64,000 nt of DNA from Candidatus Poribacteria bacterium (GCA_021162805.1 JAGGXZ010000081.1:1-64000), one strand, 5' to 3'; counted from the stretch's first letter, positions 45,115-53,899 are shown. Numbers and translations are program-made. The notes: generated from the sequence alone by a model not told the origin.

Positions 45115-45905
45115 ATGATAAGGATGATATGGATGCGTGAGTTTTTCGACCATCTCCATTCCCTTAGGTTTGCCCTCGTGATGGTCGTGATGACGGCGGC
45201 AATGGCAGGGGGTACCCTGCATCCCTGGTTGACGAGCCGTCCACCGGTCTGATGATCCTCCTTCTGGTATGGGCTATTTCGAGCATACTGCTTCCCAACA
45301 CGGGAGGGGTGTTGGCAAGCGGGCTGTCCCCTCTTCCGAGCCCGGAGAAGGTGAGTGATGAGATGCGGACCGCTTATGAACGTGCCAAGGGGGAGTATGA
45401 ATCGCAACATCCCGATGTGGCGGGCACACCGCTCAGCGGGAGATGGTCCCCCAGGGAATCCCTCGGCAGGGCATTAGCTCTCGCTGAGGCGATATACGAG
45501 GTTTACAACAGATATTGGGACGATCAGGTGAGACAGGTGGAACCTGCTCGTCGGCTGATCTCGGTCTCACCCACAGCGCTTTACATGATCTCCATTGAGG
45601 AACTCGCGTGGACGGGGGTAGTTCACTATGAAAGCTTCCTCGATGGCGTCCGAGATTATCGGAGGAATCTGAGGGAGACGCTTTTAGCTCTCTATCCCTT
45701 TAACCCTGACTCCTTTATCGAGGATTGGAATAAGATGAGACCCCTGATCCAAAGGGTGGTGGATTACGGTTCCATACCGAAGTTCGAGGACAAACTGCCG
45801 GAGATCAGTGAGATCCTGGACGGGGTAATGATCAGGATGTCCGTTCTGCTCCTTTTAAACGGGCTTTTCTTCATGCTGAGCTTCTGCTTCTTCAGGAGGA
45901 TCTAA
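45115..45905 (+). pseudogene. Type B ABC-2 permease with internal deletion (B1)
   Basis: The first part (45115-45252) has the type B start REFFDHLHSLRFALVMVV and then a TGA. The second frame (45252-45905) continues with LLVWAISSILLPNTGGVLASG and the C-terminal domain, very like the intact paralogue at 58435. About 215 residues, including four helices and the SGERERGTL motif, are missing and the frames differ. It lies behind the BrnT module and before sigma factor 1. Confidence 0.8.
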
Positions 45906-45918
45906 AATTCCCGTTCGC

Positions 45919-45945
45919 GAAACTTTTCCTCGTCCCCTGCATATT
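45919..45945 (+). promoter_or_regulatory. ECF-type promoter candidate for sigma factor 1
   Basis: GAAAC (45919-45923), 16 bases, CATATT. The spacing equals that at 54671 before the second ECF gene, suggesting autoregulation. Confidence 0.45.
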
Positions 45946-45979
45946 AGAGTATGGAACAGCTTTTCAGAGGGTAAACGCC

Positions 45980-46576
45980 GTGTCCCATCAACCTTCGGAC
46001 GAGGAACTGATGTCTCAGCTCAAAAAGGGGAAAGTGGAGGCGTTTGATATGCTCTTCGCCAGATATCGAAAGCCGCTTTTCAGCTTCATCCTCAGGATGC
46101 TGGGCGATTTCCACAGGGCGCAGGATATATTCCAGGAGACCTTCCTCCGCGTTTTCCGTCACGCTCAGAGGTTCGACGAGTCGCTCAGCTTCTCCCCATG
46201 GCTTTACCGGATCGCCCGCAACCTCTGCCTGGAGGAGATCCGCAGACGGGAGAGGGTCGAGACCATCCCCATAGATGAGAGGGCGGAACTTCAACCGAAG
46301 GAGCTGTGGGAGGGCAGGACGCCGGATGAGGAGCTGGTGAGGAGGGAGATGAGACGAGTTTTGGAGGGAGCTATCCTTCGCCTTACGTGGAAACAGCGAG
46401 AGGTGTTCCTGCTTCGTGAGATTCAGGGGCTCTCCTACGAGGAGATAGGGCAGGTTACAGGGATGTCCGTCCCTGCGGTAAAATCGTGTCTTCATCGGGC
46501 ACGGATGGCTTTGAAGGAGATGCTTACCCCCTACCTGAAATCCGGCGAAATGCCGATAGGGAGGATGAAGCGATGA
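45980..46576 (+). CDS. ECF sigma factor 1
   Basis: A 198-residue sigma-70-family ECF protein. Region 2 is visible as AQDIFQETFLRVFRHAQRF and region 4 as LTWKQREVFLLREIQGLSYEEIGQVTGMSVPAVKSCLHRAR. It directs RNA polymerase to a dedicated regulon. GTG start after GAGGG. It overlaps the anti-sigma gene by four bases, and its position suggests it drives the peptide cluster just downstream. Confidence 0.92.
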   Translation: MSHQPSDEELMSQLKKGKVEAFDMLFARYRKPLFSFILRMLGDFHRAQDIFQETFLRVFRHAQRFDESLSFSPWLYRIARNLCLEEIRRRERVETIPIDERAELQPKELWEGRTPDEELVRREMRRVLEGAILRLTWKQREVFLLREIQGLSYEEIGQVTGMSVPAVKSCLHRARMALKEMLTPYLKSGEMPIGRMKR

Positions 46577-46980
46577 GATGCGAAAGATGCAGAAAGCTAC
46601 TATCGTGGTATCTTGAGTCGGATTTGCCATCAGGGGAGATGAGGGAGATCGAGGAACACCTTTCGACCTGTAAGGAGTGCTCGGGGGAGCTTAAACTGCT
46701 CGAGGAGACGCTGGCGTTGGCAAGGGAATTGCCTCAGCTTGAGCCGCCGGAGGAAACCTGCCTACAACTGCTGGAGAAGGTCAGGGCGATAGCGAAGTTT
46801 GAGAAAGTCATATACATCTGGAGGGAGATGCAAAGCGGAGGAAAAGCAGAAGTTTTCTTCTCTAAGAGGCTGTTGCCGGTAGACCGAGAAGTTGGAAGGA
46901 ATTTCCAATACCAGGCCCGGATTGTGAGGAGATTGGATGGAACGTGGTGGAAATTTGCAAGGATAAGTTTTCTTGGCTGA
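46573..46980 (+). CDS. Zinc-finger (HC2-type) anti-sigma factor 1
   Basis: A 135-residue protein with the zinc-binding pattern CERCRKLL and HLSTCKECSGEL that anti-sigma factors use to hold ECF factors. No membrane helix is evident, and the C-terminal 55 residues look atypical, so a shifted or truncated C-terminus is possible. ATGA overlap with the sigma gene. Confidence 0.75.
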   Translation: MRCERCRKLLSWYLESDLPSGEMREIEEHLSTCKECSGELKLLEETLALARELPQLEPPEETCLQLLEKVRAIAKFEKVIYIWREMQSGGKAEVFFSKRLLPVDREVGRNFQYQARIVRRLDGTWWKFARISFLG

Positions 46981-47008
46981 CTGACAAATTTTAACAGCTT
47001 TATCGGAA

Positions 47009-47036
47009 AAACCCTTGGAGATCCTGGACTCGTTGA
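47009..47036 (+). promoter_or_regulatory. Possible ECF promoter before the peptide genes
   Basis: AAACCC, 16 bases, CGTTGA. The geometry matches the two sites ahead of the ECF genes, but similarity is weak. Confidence 0.25.
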
Positions 47037-47079
47037 AGTTCCGAAAACTTGAACAATTGGAGGCAAGGAGGTAAGAAAG

Positions 47080-47283
47080 ATGAAGACATATGAAAAACCG
47101 CGGGTAATGGAAACTATACCTGCCGAACAGATATTGATAAATGAGGAAAGTCAAAGTCCGGAATGGCGTGATTGGTCTAATTGGCCTAACTGGTCTAATT
47201 GGCCTAATTGGTCCAATTGGAGCAATACAGAATCGGTTTTGCAACCAGGGATAGAAATCCCTGAAGGAGGTGAAGGGGAATGA
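47080..47283 (+). CDS. RiPP precursor peptide 1 with Trp-X-Asn repeats
   Basis: A 67-residue peptide. Residues 1-28 form a leader (KTYEKPRVMETIPAEQIL) shared with the peptide at 47629. The core has seven Trp at positions 29, 32, 35, 38, 41, 44 and 47, giving WRD and then six WxN units (x is Ser or Pro). A Gly/Glu tail follows. Radical SAM triceptide enzymes link an aromatic ring to the beta carbon of the third residue of such Omega-X-X motifs. AAGGAGG precedes the ATG, and the stop overlaps the PqqD-like gene (ATGA). Confidence 0.8.
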   Translation: MKTYEKPRVMETIPAEQILINEESQSPEWRDWSNWPNWSNWPNWSNWSNTESVLQPGIEIPEGGEGE

Positions 47284-47570
47284 TTCAGAAACCCGGGATG
47301 TATCCGTGGATAGATGTGAAGGAATTGGGAGAGGAAGCTCAGGGAGAAGCGATAATATACAACTATGCCAGAGGTGAAGTTCACAGGATAAACGCCACCG
47401 CTCTAGAGGTGCTTAAGATGTGCGATGGGAAACATACTGCTGAGGAGATAGCCGGAAAGCTAGCGGAGATCTATGATGTCGATCTTGATATCGCTAAGGA
47501 AGATGTCAGGGAACTGATCAATAGGTTCGCCGAGTTAGAGCTTGTTCAGGAGGGTGAGTTTCCCGGATAA
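47280..47570 (+). CDS. PqqD-like RiPP recognition protein
   Basis: A 96-residue PqqD-family protein: INATALEVLKMCDGKHTAEEIAGKLAEIYDVD and DVRELINRFAELELVQEG give the winged-helix recognition fold. Such proteins bind the leader peptide and deliver it to the radical SAM enzyme. It is coupled to precursor 1 and followed by a terminator hairpin. Confidence 0.88.
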   Translation: MIQKPGMYPWIDVKELGEEAQGEAIIYNYARGEVHRINATALEVLKMCDGKHTAEEIAGKLAEIYDVDLDIAKEDVRELINRFAELELVQEGEFPG

Positions 47571-47577
47571 AACGATC

Positions 47578-47611
47578 AGCTAGGGCCTCAATATCCGGGG
47601 CCCTAGCTTTG
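47578..47611 (+). terminator. Intrinsic terminator or attenuator between PqqD and precursor 2
   Basis: AGCTAGGGCC and GGCCCTAGCT form a perfect 10-base-pair stem with an 11-base loop, followed by TTTG. It could set the ratio of precursor 1 to later gene products. Confidence 0.7.
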
Positions 47612-47628
47612 CATAAGGAGGTAACAGG

Positions 47629-47814
47629 ATGGAAAAGGCGTATGAGAAACCTCAGATATTGGAGACCATGCCCATCGAGCAGGTGTTGAGAGGCGAGATG
47701 GGCGAGGGGATCGCTCCAGAGTGGGTGAATTGGAACCAGAGTTGGAATAACAGTTGGCTAAACACAGGAGTAGTTCCACAGCCAGAAGGGGAAACTTCTG
47801 TACTGTCAAATTAA
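47629..47814 (+). CDS. RiPP precursor peptide 2
   Basis: A 61-residue peptide with leader KAYEKPQILETMPIEQVL matching precursor 1. The core EWVNWNQSWNNSWLNT has Trp at 32, 35, 39 and 43, so WVN, WNQ, WNN and WLN triads with slightly wider spacing. A short Pro/Glu/Ser tail ends it. AAGGAGG precedes the ATG. It lies between a terminator and the glycosyltransferase gene. Confidence 0.78.
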   Translation: MEKAYEKPQILETMPIEQVLRGEMGEGIAPEWVNWNQSWNNSWLNTGVVPQPEGETSVLSN

Positions 47815-47933
47815 TAATGAAAAACCTCGTTGAAACCCAGTAGATATAAGGGTTCTTAGGAGGGGGAAGTTTCATCATCTTCTCTCTGCTTATTTCCGGC
47901 GTTTCAGCCGATGGAGTTTGACAATACCGGAAA

Positions 47934-47946
47934 CCTCCAAAGGAGG
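47934..47946 (+). promoter_or_regulatory. Small hairpin covering the glycosyltransferase ribosome site
   Basis: CCTCC, AAA, GGAGG: the right arm is the Shine-Dalgarno sequence for the gene at 47954, so translation may be partly masked. The 139-base gap also has TTTCCGG/CCGGAAA arms. Confidence 0.35.
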
Positions 47947-47953
47947 GGAATGA

Positions 47954-49498
47954 ATGAAGGTAGCGCTAGTCGGCCCAAATCCTAACCGATTGGAAGATTT
48001 TCCTGTTCTTAAAAGTATCCAGCGAGTATTCGAAAACTTATTGCTCTCATTAGAATCGGAAGCTGAAGTGGTAAAAGGGTGGGAGAACGAATCTGATCTC
48101 TTTCGGGTAGATGCGATCGTTGGGTCATATGAGGCTTTAAGAATTCGACATAACCTTCACCTTGATATCCCCGTTTTGATTTTCACTTTTGGAGACATGC
48201 CTAATGGAGGATTGATGCTACTTGCCTACCATGGCCTGCTCAGACCTTACGATTGTTTGGCTTTCTCATGCTCTTCCGATCTCATTATATTCGATAGATT
48301 GGTCAAGCAGCGTGATCTGATGACAGAAGTGATCCCGTTCCCCGTAAATTGCGATGTTTTTAGCAGGAGATCGGTTAACCGTGAATCGATAAGGAGAAAA
48401 TATGGGATCTCTGAGAAGGGTAAACTGCTGTTCTATGCTGGGCGGGTAAGCCTGCAGAAAAACTTATATGTGCTGATAAGGATATTCGAGGAGGTGACGA
48501 AGGAGAGAGAAGCCGTCTTGTGCATCGCCGGTGCTCCAGATCAAACCCCGTTGAAGGAGTTCGGAGTTTGCGGGTGGGGATACGCTCACAAGTTAAAAGA
48601 GGCTGTGCGAAAGAGAGGTTTAGCGGATAAAGTGATATTCGTTGGCTATCTCGATGACAACGCTTTAGTGGAGCTATATTCTGCATCGGATCTGTTTATC
48701 AACCCAACTCTTCATCATGATGAGAACTTTGGGTTTTCCCAGGTCGAAGCTCAATCGTGTGGTTTACCGGTCGTTGCTTCAAAGTGGGGAGGTATCAAAG
48801 ATACAGTGCTTCATGGGGAAACAGGATTTCTTATGGAGACGATCCTAACCGATAACGGACCGAGGTTAGAATGGCGCTCTGGAGTCAAATATATCTTAAA
48901 CTTGCTCTCTGATGATGACATATTGTGGAGGAGAATGTCCGATAGGTGCAGAACCCACGTTTTATCAACCTTTAGCATAAAAGCTGTTGGGAAGAGGATA
49001 AAGTCAACCCTGGAGGAGATGATCTCCATCAAAAGAAAGGTGAGGCCAACTGCTTCCCCTGTTGTGAGGATAAAAGACGAAATAAAGAGTTACATAATCG
49101 GCTCTATAAAACTAAGCGAAGAAGGGAAGCTTAGGTATCATAACCTACCTGTAGCTGGTTCCAAGGAGGCAAGGTGGTTTTATAAAATCCGGATGGAACC
49201 GTATTCGTCCACGATGCTTTCGAAAATAGAGGACATAGATGAGACAGTCAGGCCGTATAAAGCGATCGATTTGGAAGTTGATGTGGATAAGGGAATTATA
49301 AAACTGTTAGATCTCATGTGGCCCGGAGAGATTCGGCTTGATCCTAGTTCCCTCACCTTCCTACTTTTATCCAACGGAGAAAGATGCGTGGCTGAAATAT
49401 GTGATAGGGCGGGTATCTCAAGGGAAAGCGGTATTAGGATTTTCCGGGGGCTTATTAGGAAAGGCCTGATCCTCTATATGAAAGAAGGAGGTGGATAG
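47954..49498 (+). CDS. GT4-type glycosyltransferase with PqqD-like C-terminus
   Basis: A 514-residue protein. Residues 1-365 are a GT-B glycosyltransferase; GKLLFYAGRVSLQKN opens the donor-binding half and ENFGFSQVEAQSCGLPVVAS is the EX7E motif. After a linker, residues 430-510 (LTFLLLSNGERCVAEICDRAGISRESGIRIF) look like a PqqD-type winged helix. A leader-binding domain on a transferase suggests it glycosylates the peptide, but the sugar and site are unknown. The start overlaps none; the end overlaps the radical SAM ribosome site. Confidence 0.78.
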   Translation: MKVALVGPNPNRLEDFPVLKSIQRVFENLLLSLESEAEVVKGWENESDLFRVDAIVGSYEALRIRHNLHLDIPVLIFTFGDMPNGGLMLLAYHGLLRPYDCLAFSCSSDLIIFDRLVKQRDLMTEVIPFPVNCDVFSRRSVNRESIRRKYGISEKGKLLFYAGRVSLQKNLYVLIRIFEEVTKEREAVLCIAGAPDQTPLKEFGVCGWGYAHKLKEAVRKRGLADKVIFVGYLDDNALVELYSASDLFINPTLHHDENFGFSQVEAQSCGLPVVASKWGGIKDTVLHGETGFLMETILTDNGPRLEWRSGVKYILNLLSDDDILWRRMSDRCRTHVLSTFSIKAVGKRIKSTLEEMISIKRKVRPTASPVVRIKDEIKSYIIGSIKLSEEGKLRYHNLPVAGSKEARWFYKIRMEPYSSTMLSKIEDIDETVRPYKAIDLEVDVDKGIIKLLDLMWPGEIRLDPSSLTFLLLSNGERCVAEICDRAGISRESGIRIFRGLIRKGLILYMKEGGG

Positions 49499-49499
49499 G

Positions 49500-50915
49500 A
49501 TGTACTCTATCTTTAACCCCGAGCTGCTTCCTCGGTTTTCACTGGAAGAAGATATCAGGGTGGTTCGCTTCAATGACAGATATATCGCTATATCCCCTGA
49601 CACCGGGGGATGGATCGTTTTGGATACACCGGAGCTTTACAAGGTATTTTCGCTTCCGCTAACTTGGGAAATCGGCAGCGAGCTCTATATAAGAGGGATA
49701 GCAAGAAGAAACGGAGTTCCAATCTACACCCCTCCTAACCCGTCTGAGCTTAAGAGGATGACATACTTTGAGTTTCAACTGACCAATGGGTGTAACCTAA
49801 GGTGTGATTACTGCAATGTTGACGCTAAACCTTTAAATGAAGCAAATAAGGCCTCTTTCGATGTAGCGGAGAAGCTCATAGATAGGATCATAGAATATTG
49901 CTTGAACAACGCCATATTCAGAGTTACGGTGCAGTTCAGTGGTGGTGAACCTTTCACCAATTTCGACGTAATGGAACATACATGTTATTACGTTTCTGAA
50001 AGGTTAAAGGGGGAGAAGTTCCCAAAAAAACTGGATTTTCAAGTTCAAACAAATCTTGCCTTTCACCTCGAAGAGAAATGGTTAGAGTTCGTTAAGAAAT
50101 TTCAAATTGGACTGGGAGTCAGCTTAGATGGACCCAAGAAATATCATGACACTCACAGGAAATTCCCGGATGGAAGAGGAAGCTGGGATCTGATTATGAA
50201 GAATCTGGCCAAGTTGAGGGAAGAGGGGATACCATTCGGTGTAATAAGCGTTATAACTCCTGAAAGTGTCTCCGGGATGAAACAGATCGCTGAATTCTTT
50301 TTAAAAATCGGGATAACCGGATTCGTATTAACGCCGCTCCTCCCGGCGGGAAGAGGCTCCAAGATACATGCTTTGGCACCAAGGGAATATACCCACAGGC
50401 TTTTTGAAGTATTCGATGAAGTTCTCATCCCTTATTACAAAGCGACAGGTGAAATGCCACGAGAAAGAGAGTTAGGATTAGCCCTTTTGAATTTCATTCA
50501 GCCGTCAAGACACTATATGTGTTGGAGAACTCCATGTGGGGCAGGGACAAATATATGTGCTGTAACACCCTCTGGAGATGTGTTTCCTTGTGGTTACTGG
50601 GTTAACGAACCAAAGTTTAAAATGGGGAATATCTACTATAACAGCTTCGATGAGATGATATCTGGTAAGGTTGCTTCAACTTTGAGGGGAAGAGAGATCA
50701 GATCGCTGGAGGGGTGTTCGGATTGCCTCTATAGAGCTTGGTGCCAATCACGATGTCCTTTCAGCTCATATCTCCGCTATGGGGATATATTCAAGCCATC
50801 AGGATATTGTGAAATAATGAAAGAATTATTTTCGGAACTCCTGGAAAGGGTGGCCTCCGGCGGTTTAGACGAGCAATCCGTTTATGCACTAGCGCGGAAA
50901 GTGTTGTATTTATGA
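49500..50915 (+). CDS. Radical SAM/SPASM peptide maturase
   Basis: A 471-residue enzyme. Residues 1-85 may be a recognition domain (LPRFSLEEDIRVVRFNDRY). The cluster motif is NGCNLRCDYCNVD, with SGGEPF after it. SPASM cysteines follow in CGAGTNICAVTPSGDVFPCGYW and CSDCLYRAWCQSRC. This architecture is that of cyclophane-, sactipeptide- or similar RiPP maturases; WxN cores favour three-residue cyclophanes (inference). The ATG at 49500 follows GGAGGTG; an in-frame GTG nine bases earlier overlaps that site. Confidence 0.85.
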   Translation: MYSIFNPELLPRFSLEEDIRVVRFNDRYIAISPDTGGWIVLDTPELYKVFSLPLTWEIGSELYIRGIARRNGVPIYTPPNPSELKRMTYFEFQLTNGCNLRCDYCNVDAKPLNEANKASFDVAEKLIDRIIEYCLNNAIFRVTVQFSGGEPFTNFDVMEHTCYYVSERLKGEKFPKKLDFQVQTNLAFHLEEKWLEFVKKFQIGLGVSLDGPKKYHDTHRKFPDGRGSWDLIMKNLAKLREEGIPFGVISVITPESVSGMKQIAEFFLKIGITGFVLTPLLPAGRGSKIHALAPREYTHRLFEVFDEVLIPYYKATGEMPRERELGLALLNFIQPSRHYMCWRTPCGAGTNICAVTPSGDVFPCGYWVNEPKFKMGNIYYNSFDEMISGKVASTLRGREIRSLEGCSDCLYRAWCQSRCPFSSYLRYGDIFKPSGYCEIMKELFSELLERVASGGLDEQSVYALARKVLYL

Positions 50916-50931
50916 TGAGGAAAGAGAAGAA

Positions 50932-52416
50932 ATGATGCTTGGGACGATAGTGGCAAAGGAGTTCCTGTCGAACATCTTGACCTTCCGCTTCTCGATAGGC
51001 TTCCTCGTCTGTCTCCTGCTGATCGTGGCAAGCAGTTATGTTTTGACGCAGGATTACGCCGACAGGTTGGAGAGCTATCGGACGGCGATTCGGGAATATG
51101 AAGAGGAGATGTCGAAGATAAAGGTGTATTCGGAGCTCTGCGGCGACCATAAGCCGAAGGCTTTCAGGAAACCTAAACCCTTGAGCGTTTTCAATCAAGG
51201 GGTGGATAAGCGCTTGGGAAATGTCGTTGAGGCTTCAGTCGGTACCGTCCCGATGAGGGCAAAGGAATACAGCCCTGCCAACCCATACATGAGCGTCTTC
51301 CCATCGGTGGATCTTGCGTTAGTCTTCCAGGTCGTTTTGAGCTTGTTGGCCTTGCTTTTCGCCTACGATGCGATCTCCGGCGAGCGAGAAGACGGCACGT
51401 TGTGTCTGATGCTGTCCAACGACGTTCCTAGAGATACGGTTTTACTCGGCAAGTATTTGGGTGGGATGGTCAGTCTATTGCTGCCGCTGATGGTGAGCCT
51501 ACTCGGAGGCTTGCTGGTTATGCAGCTTTCACCGGGGATATCGCTGAAAGGAGCCGATTGGGCGCGTATCGGTTTGATCTTTCTGGTTTCTCTCCTTTAT
51601 CTCTCCCTCTTTTATCTTCTGGGGCTTCTCCTTTCAATCCGGACACATCGCTCAAGCACTGCCCTGATGTTCGCCATGTTCCTCTGGGTCACCCTTGTTC
51701 TGATTTTCCCAAGCGCCACCGTTTTCCTGGTGGATAAACTCGCCCCCATTCGCTCTGAGGAGACGGTCGCCTCAGCTACGTCGGAGATCTGGAAGGAGTT
51801 TAACTCGAAATCGGATGAGTTCCTGAAGAAGTTGGGGTTAAAATCCCCTTTCGAGATGGCTAACGCCGGCTCGACCGTCAGTTCCAGATCGGACAGCTTC
51901 ACCTGGGGAGAAACCGTAAAGGCGTACGGTTTCAGATCGGAGGAGGGGGTCAGGTTAGCCCAGGAGTTTTATGGATTCAAATGCAGACTGGCAGTTGAGT
52001 ATGCGGATAAGGTCTGGCAGGTTTACAGGAAGTATCTGGACGAAAACCCAATCCGTCAGGCAAGATTGGCTTTGAACATCTCCCGCATCTCGCCCGCTGC
52101 GGCATATTACAACGCCACGGCTGTGCTTTCGGAAACCGACCTCGGAAACTTTTTGAATTTCATGGCCCAGGCCAGAATGTATCGGGATCAAATCGTCCAA
52201 TATCTTACCGATAAAAAGGCATTCTCCTCTCGCCAATGGTTCGCCGATGACAAGGGTGTGGCCGACATAACCGACCTACCCAGGTTCAGCGAACGACGCG
52301 AGGGAATAGGTGACAGCTTAAAACGAGCGGGCGTCGATATCCTACTTCTGGTCATCCTGAACTTCCTCCTCTTCCTCGGAGGATATGCCTCCTTTTTGAG
52401 GTGTGACGTTAGATGA
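50932..52416 (+). CDS. ABC-2/DUF3526-type permease A2
   Basis: A 494-residue type A permease: opening MLGTIVAKEFLSNILTFRF, helix near 20-40, extracytoplasmic part, helices around SGEREDGTLCLMLSNDVP and a final helix. It begins 16 bases after the radical SAM stop, so it probably belongs to the peptide operon and would export the product with B2. No ATPase gene is adjacent. Confidence 0.8.
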   Translation: MMLGTIVAKEFLSNILTFRFSIGFLVCLLLIVASSYVLTQDYADRLESYRTAIREYEEEMSKIKVYSELCGDHKPKAFRKPKPLSVFNQGVDKRLGNVVEASVGTVPMRAKEYSPANPYMSVFPSVDLALVFQVVLSLLALLFAYDAISGEREDGTLCLMLSNDVPRDTVLLGKYLGGMVSLLLPLMVSLLGGLLVMQLSPGISLKGADWARIGLIFLVSLLYLSLFYLLGLLLSIRTHRSSTALMFAMFLWVTLVLIFPSATVFLVDKLAPIRSEETVASATSEIWKEFNSKSDEFLKKLGLKSPFEMANAGSTVSSRSDSFTWGETVKAYGFRSEEGVRLAQEFYGFKCRLAVEYADKVWQVYRKYLDENPIRQARLALNISRISPAAAYYNATAVLSETDLGNFLNFMAQARMYRDQIVQYLTDKKAFSSRQWFADDKGVADITDLPRFSERREGIGDSLKRAGVDILLLVILNFLLFLGGYASFLRCDVR

Positions 52417-53861
52417 TCAGGGAGATTATCAAAAGGGAGCTTTTGGATTACATACTCAGTCTCAGGTTTTCGCTCTCTCTCGGTTTGGTTTTGATGTTGA
52501 TGGTGGCGAACGCCCTCGTTTTCATCAAGGACTATGATGACCGTCTGAGGGAATATTCAAACGACGTCAGTAACTCCTTGGAAAGGTTGAAGGAGAAAGC
52601 GGGGAACCTGAGCGACCTCGCGATAGAAGGTCCTGGAGGGTTATACAAGTTCCCAAGCCATCTGGCTTTTTGTGCTAAGGGCGGTGACGATCTTCTGCCG
52701 AAGAAGGTGGAGGGAAGTTCAGGCGGCAGTTACGGCGTCGGCTACAATAAATTCCGCTATTTCTGGAAATCGCTGTGGCGGCTCTCCTATCCGCCGGTCA
52801 GATATCGAAGGAACAACTACCTTCCCGATTTCACCGAGCTGGACTGGAGCTTCATCGTCGGAGTGGTGATGAGTTTCGTAGCGATTTTGTTCACCTTCGA
52901 CTCCATATCCGGGGAACGTGAGAGAGGGACATTACAACTTGTGTTTTCCAATCCCGTATCGCGAGGAGCTGTGTTGCTGGGCAAGCTGTTTGGAGCGTTG
53001 GCCGGGATTTTGATTCCACTGGCTTTTGGCATCTTCGTCAACCTCCTGATTATCAACCTCTCCGGGGACGTTCAGCTTGAAGGGAATGATTGGGTTAGAA
53101 TCGGCGTGATAATAGCTTTGTCGGTTGTTTATCTCACCGGATTCCTTTGTCTGGGACTTGTGGTATCCACCTGCTCCTCCCGTTCATCAACCAGCTTGGT
53201 GACACTGCTTTTAGTGTGGGTGATCCTCGTGGTGTTGTCCCCAAACACGCTCGGATCGATAGCTGGTCGTTGGGGACGCTCTTGGACAAGCAGTGAGTTC
53301 TCACGCAGATTGAAATCAGCTCAACAGGAGGTCAAATCGAGGTATCCTGATGAGAAGCTTTATGCAGCATCGCCTTCGGAAAAACCGCCGAAGATCGAAG
53401 CGATCCGGCTTTGGGCGAGGTATCTGGTGGAATGGAGAGAAGCTGAAAGCAGGGTGGAGGATGAGCATCTAAAGCGTCAGTTCAAACAGGTGGAAAGAGC
53501 GTTTCAAATAACAAGGCTTTCCCCTACCGCTATCTTTCAATATGCATTACAGGCCGTGGCCGGGACGGGATTTGTCCGCCATAAACATTTCATCGCTCAA
53601 GCGAAGCGATATAAAGAGATATTTGAGGAATTCATCAGATCGGAGGACAGAAAAGACCCAAACAGCCTACACATCTGGCTCATAAAGGAAGGGTTATCTC
53701 AGAGGCCCGTCCATCCCGAAGGCATACCGAAGTTCGTCGAGCGATATACACTGACGGATGCAATTCAAAGGGGAATTCTGGACATCGGTCTTTTAGCCTT
53801 ATTCTGTCTGTTCCTTTTCATGGGGGCGTTTCTCTCTTTTCTGAGGGCGCATCTGAAGTGA
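52413..53861 (+). CDS. ABC-2/DUF3526-type permease B2
   Basis: A 482-residue type B permease: opening MIREIIKRELLDYILSLRFSL, helices around SGERERGTLQLVFSNPVSRG, cytoplasmic/extracytoplasmic domain and final helix. ATGA overlap with A2 implies a heterodimer. The TumE toxin gene follows convergently. Confidence 0.8.
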   Translation: MIREIIKRELLDYILSLRFSLSLGLVLMLMVANALVFIKDYDDRLREYSNDVSNSLERLKEKAGNLSDLAIEGPGGLYKFPSHLAFCAKGGDDLLPKKVEGSSGGSYGVGYNKFRYFWKSLWRLSYPPVRYRRNNYLPDFTELDWSFIVGVVMSFVAILFTFDSISGERERGTLQLVFSNPVSRGAVLLGKLFGALAGILIPLAFGIFVNLLIINLSGDVQLEGNDWVRIGVIIALSVVYLTGFLCLGLVVSTCSSRSSTSLVTLLLVWVILVVLSPNTLGSIAGRWGRSWTSSEFSRRLKSAQQEVKSRYPDEKLYAASPSEKPPKIEAIRLWARYLVEWREAESRVEDEHLKRQFKQVERAFQITRLSPTAIFQYALQAVAGTGFVRHKHFIAQAKRYKEIFEEFIRSEDRKDPNSLHIWLIKEGLSQRPVHPEGIPKFVERYTLTDAIQRGILDIGLLALFCLFLFMGAFLSFLRAHLK

Positions 53862-53899
53862 AAAGGGCGTCCTGACGCTGGAGGGGCTAAAATTGCCCG

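Noticed and set aside
47919-47924. TTGACA as a promoter for the glycosyltransferase gene
   Set aside because: The -10 box would fall at or after the start codon, so it cannot serve that gene.
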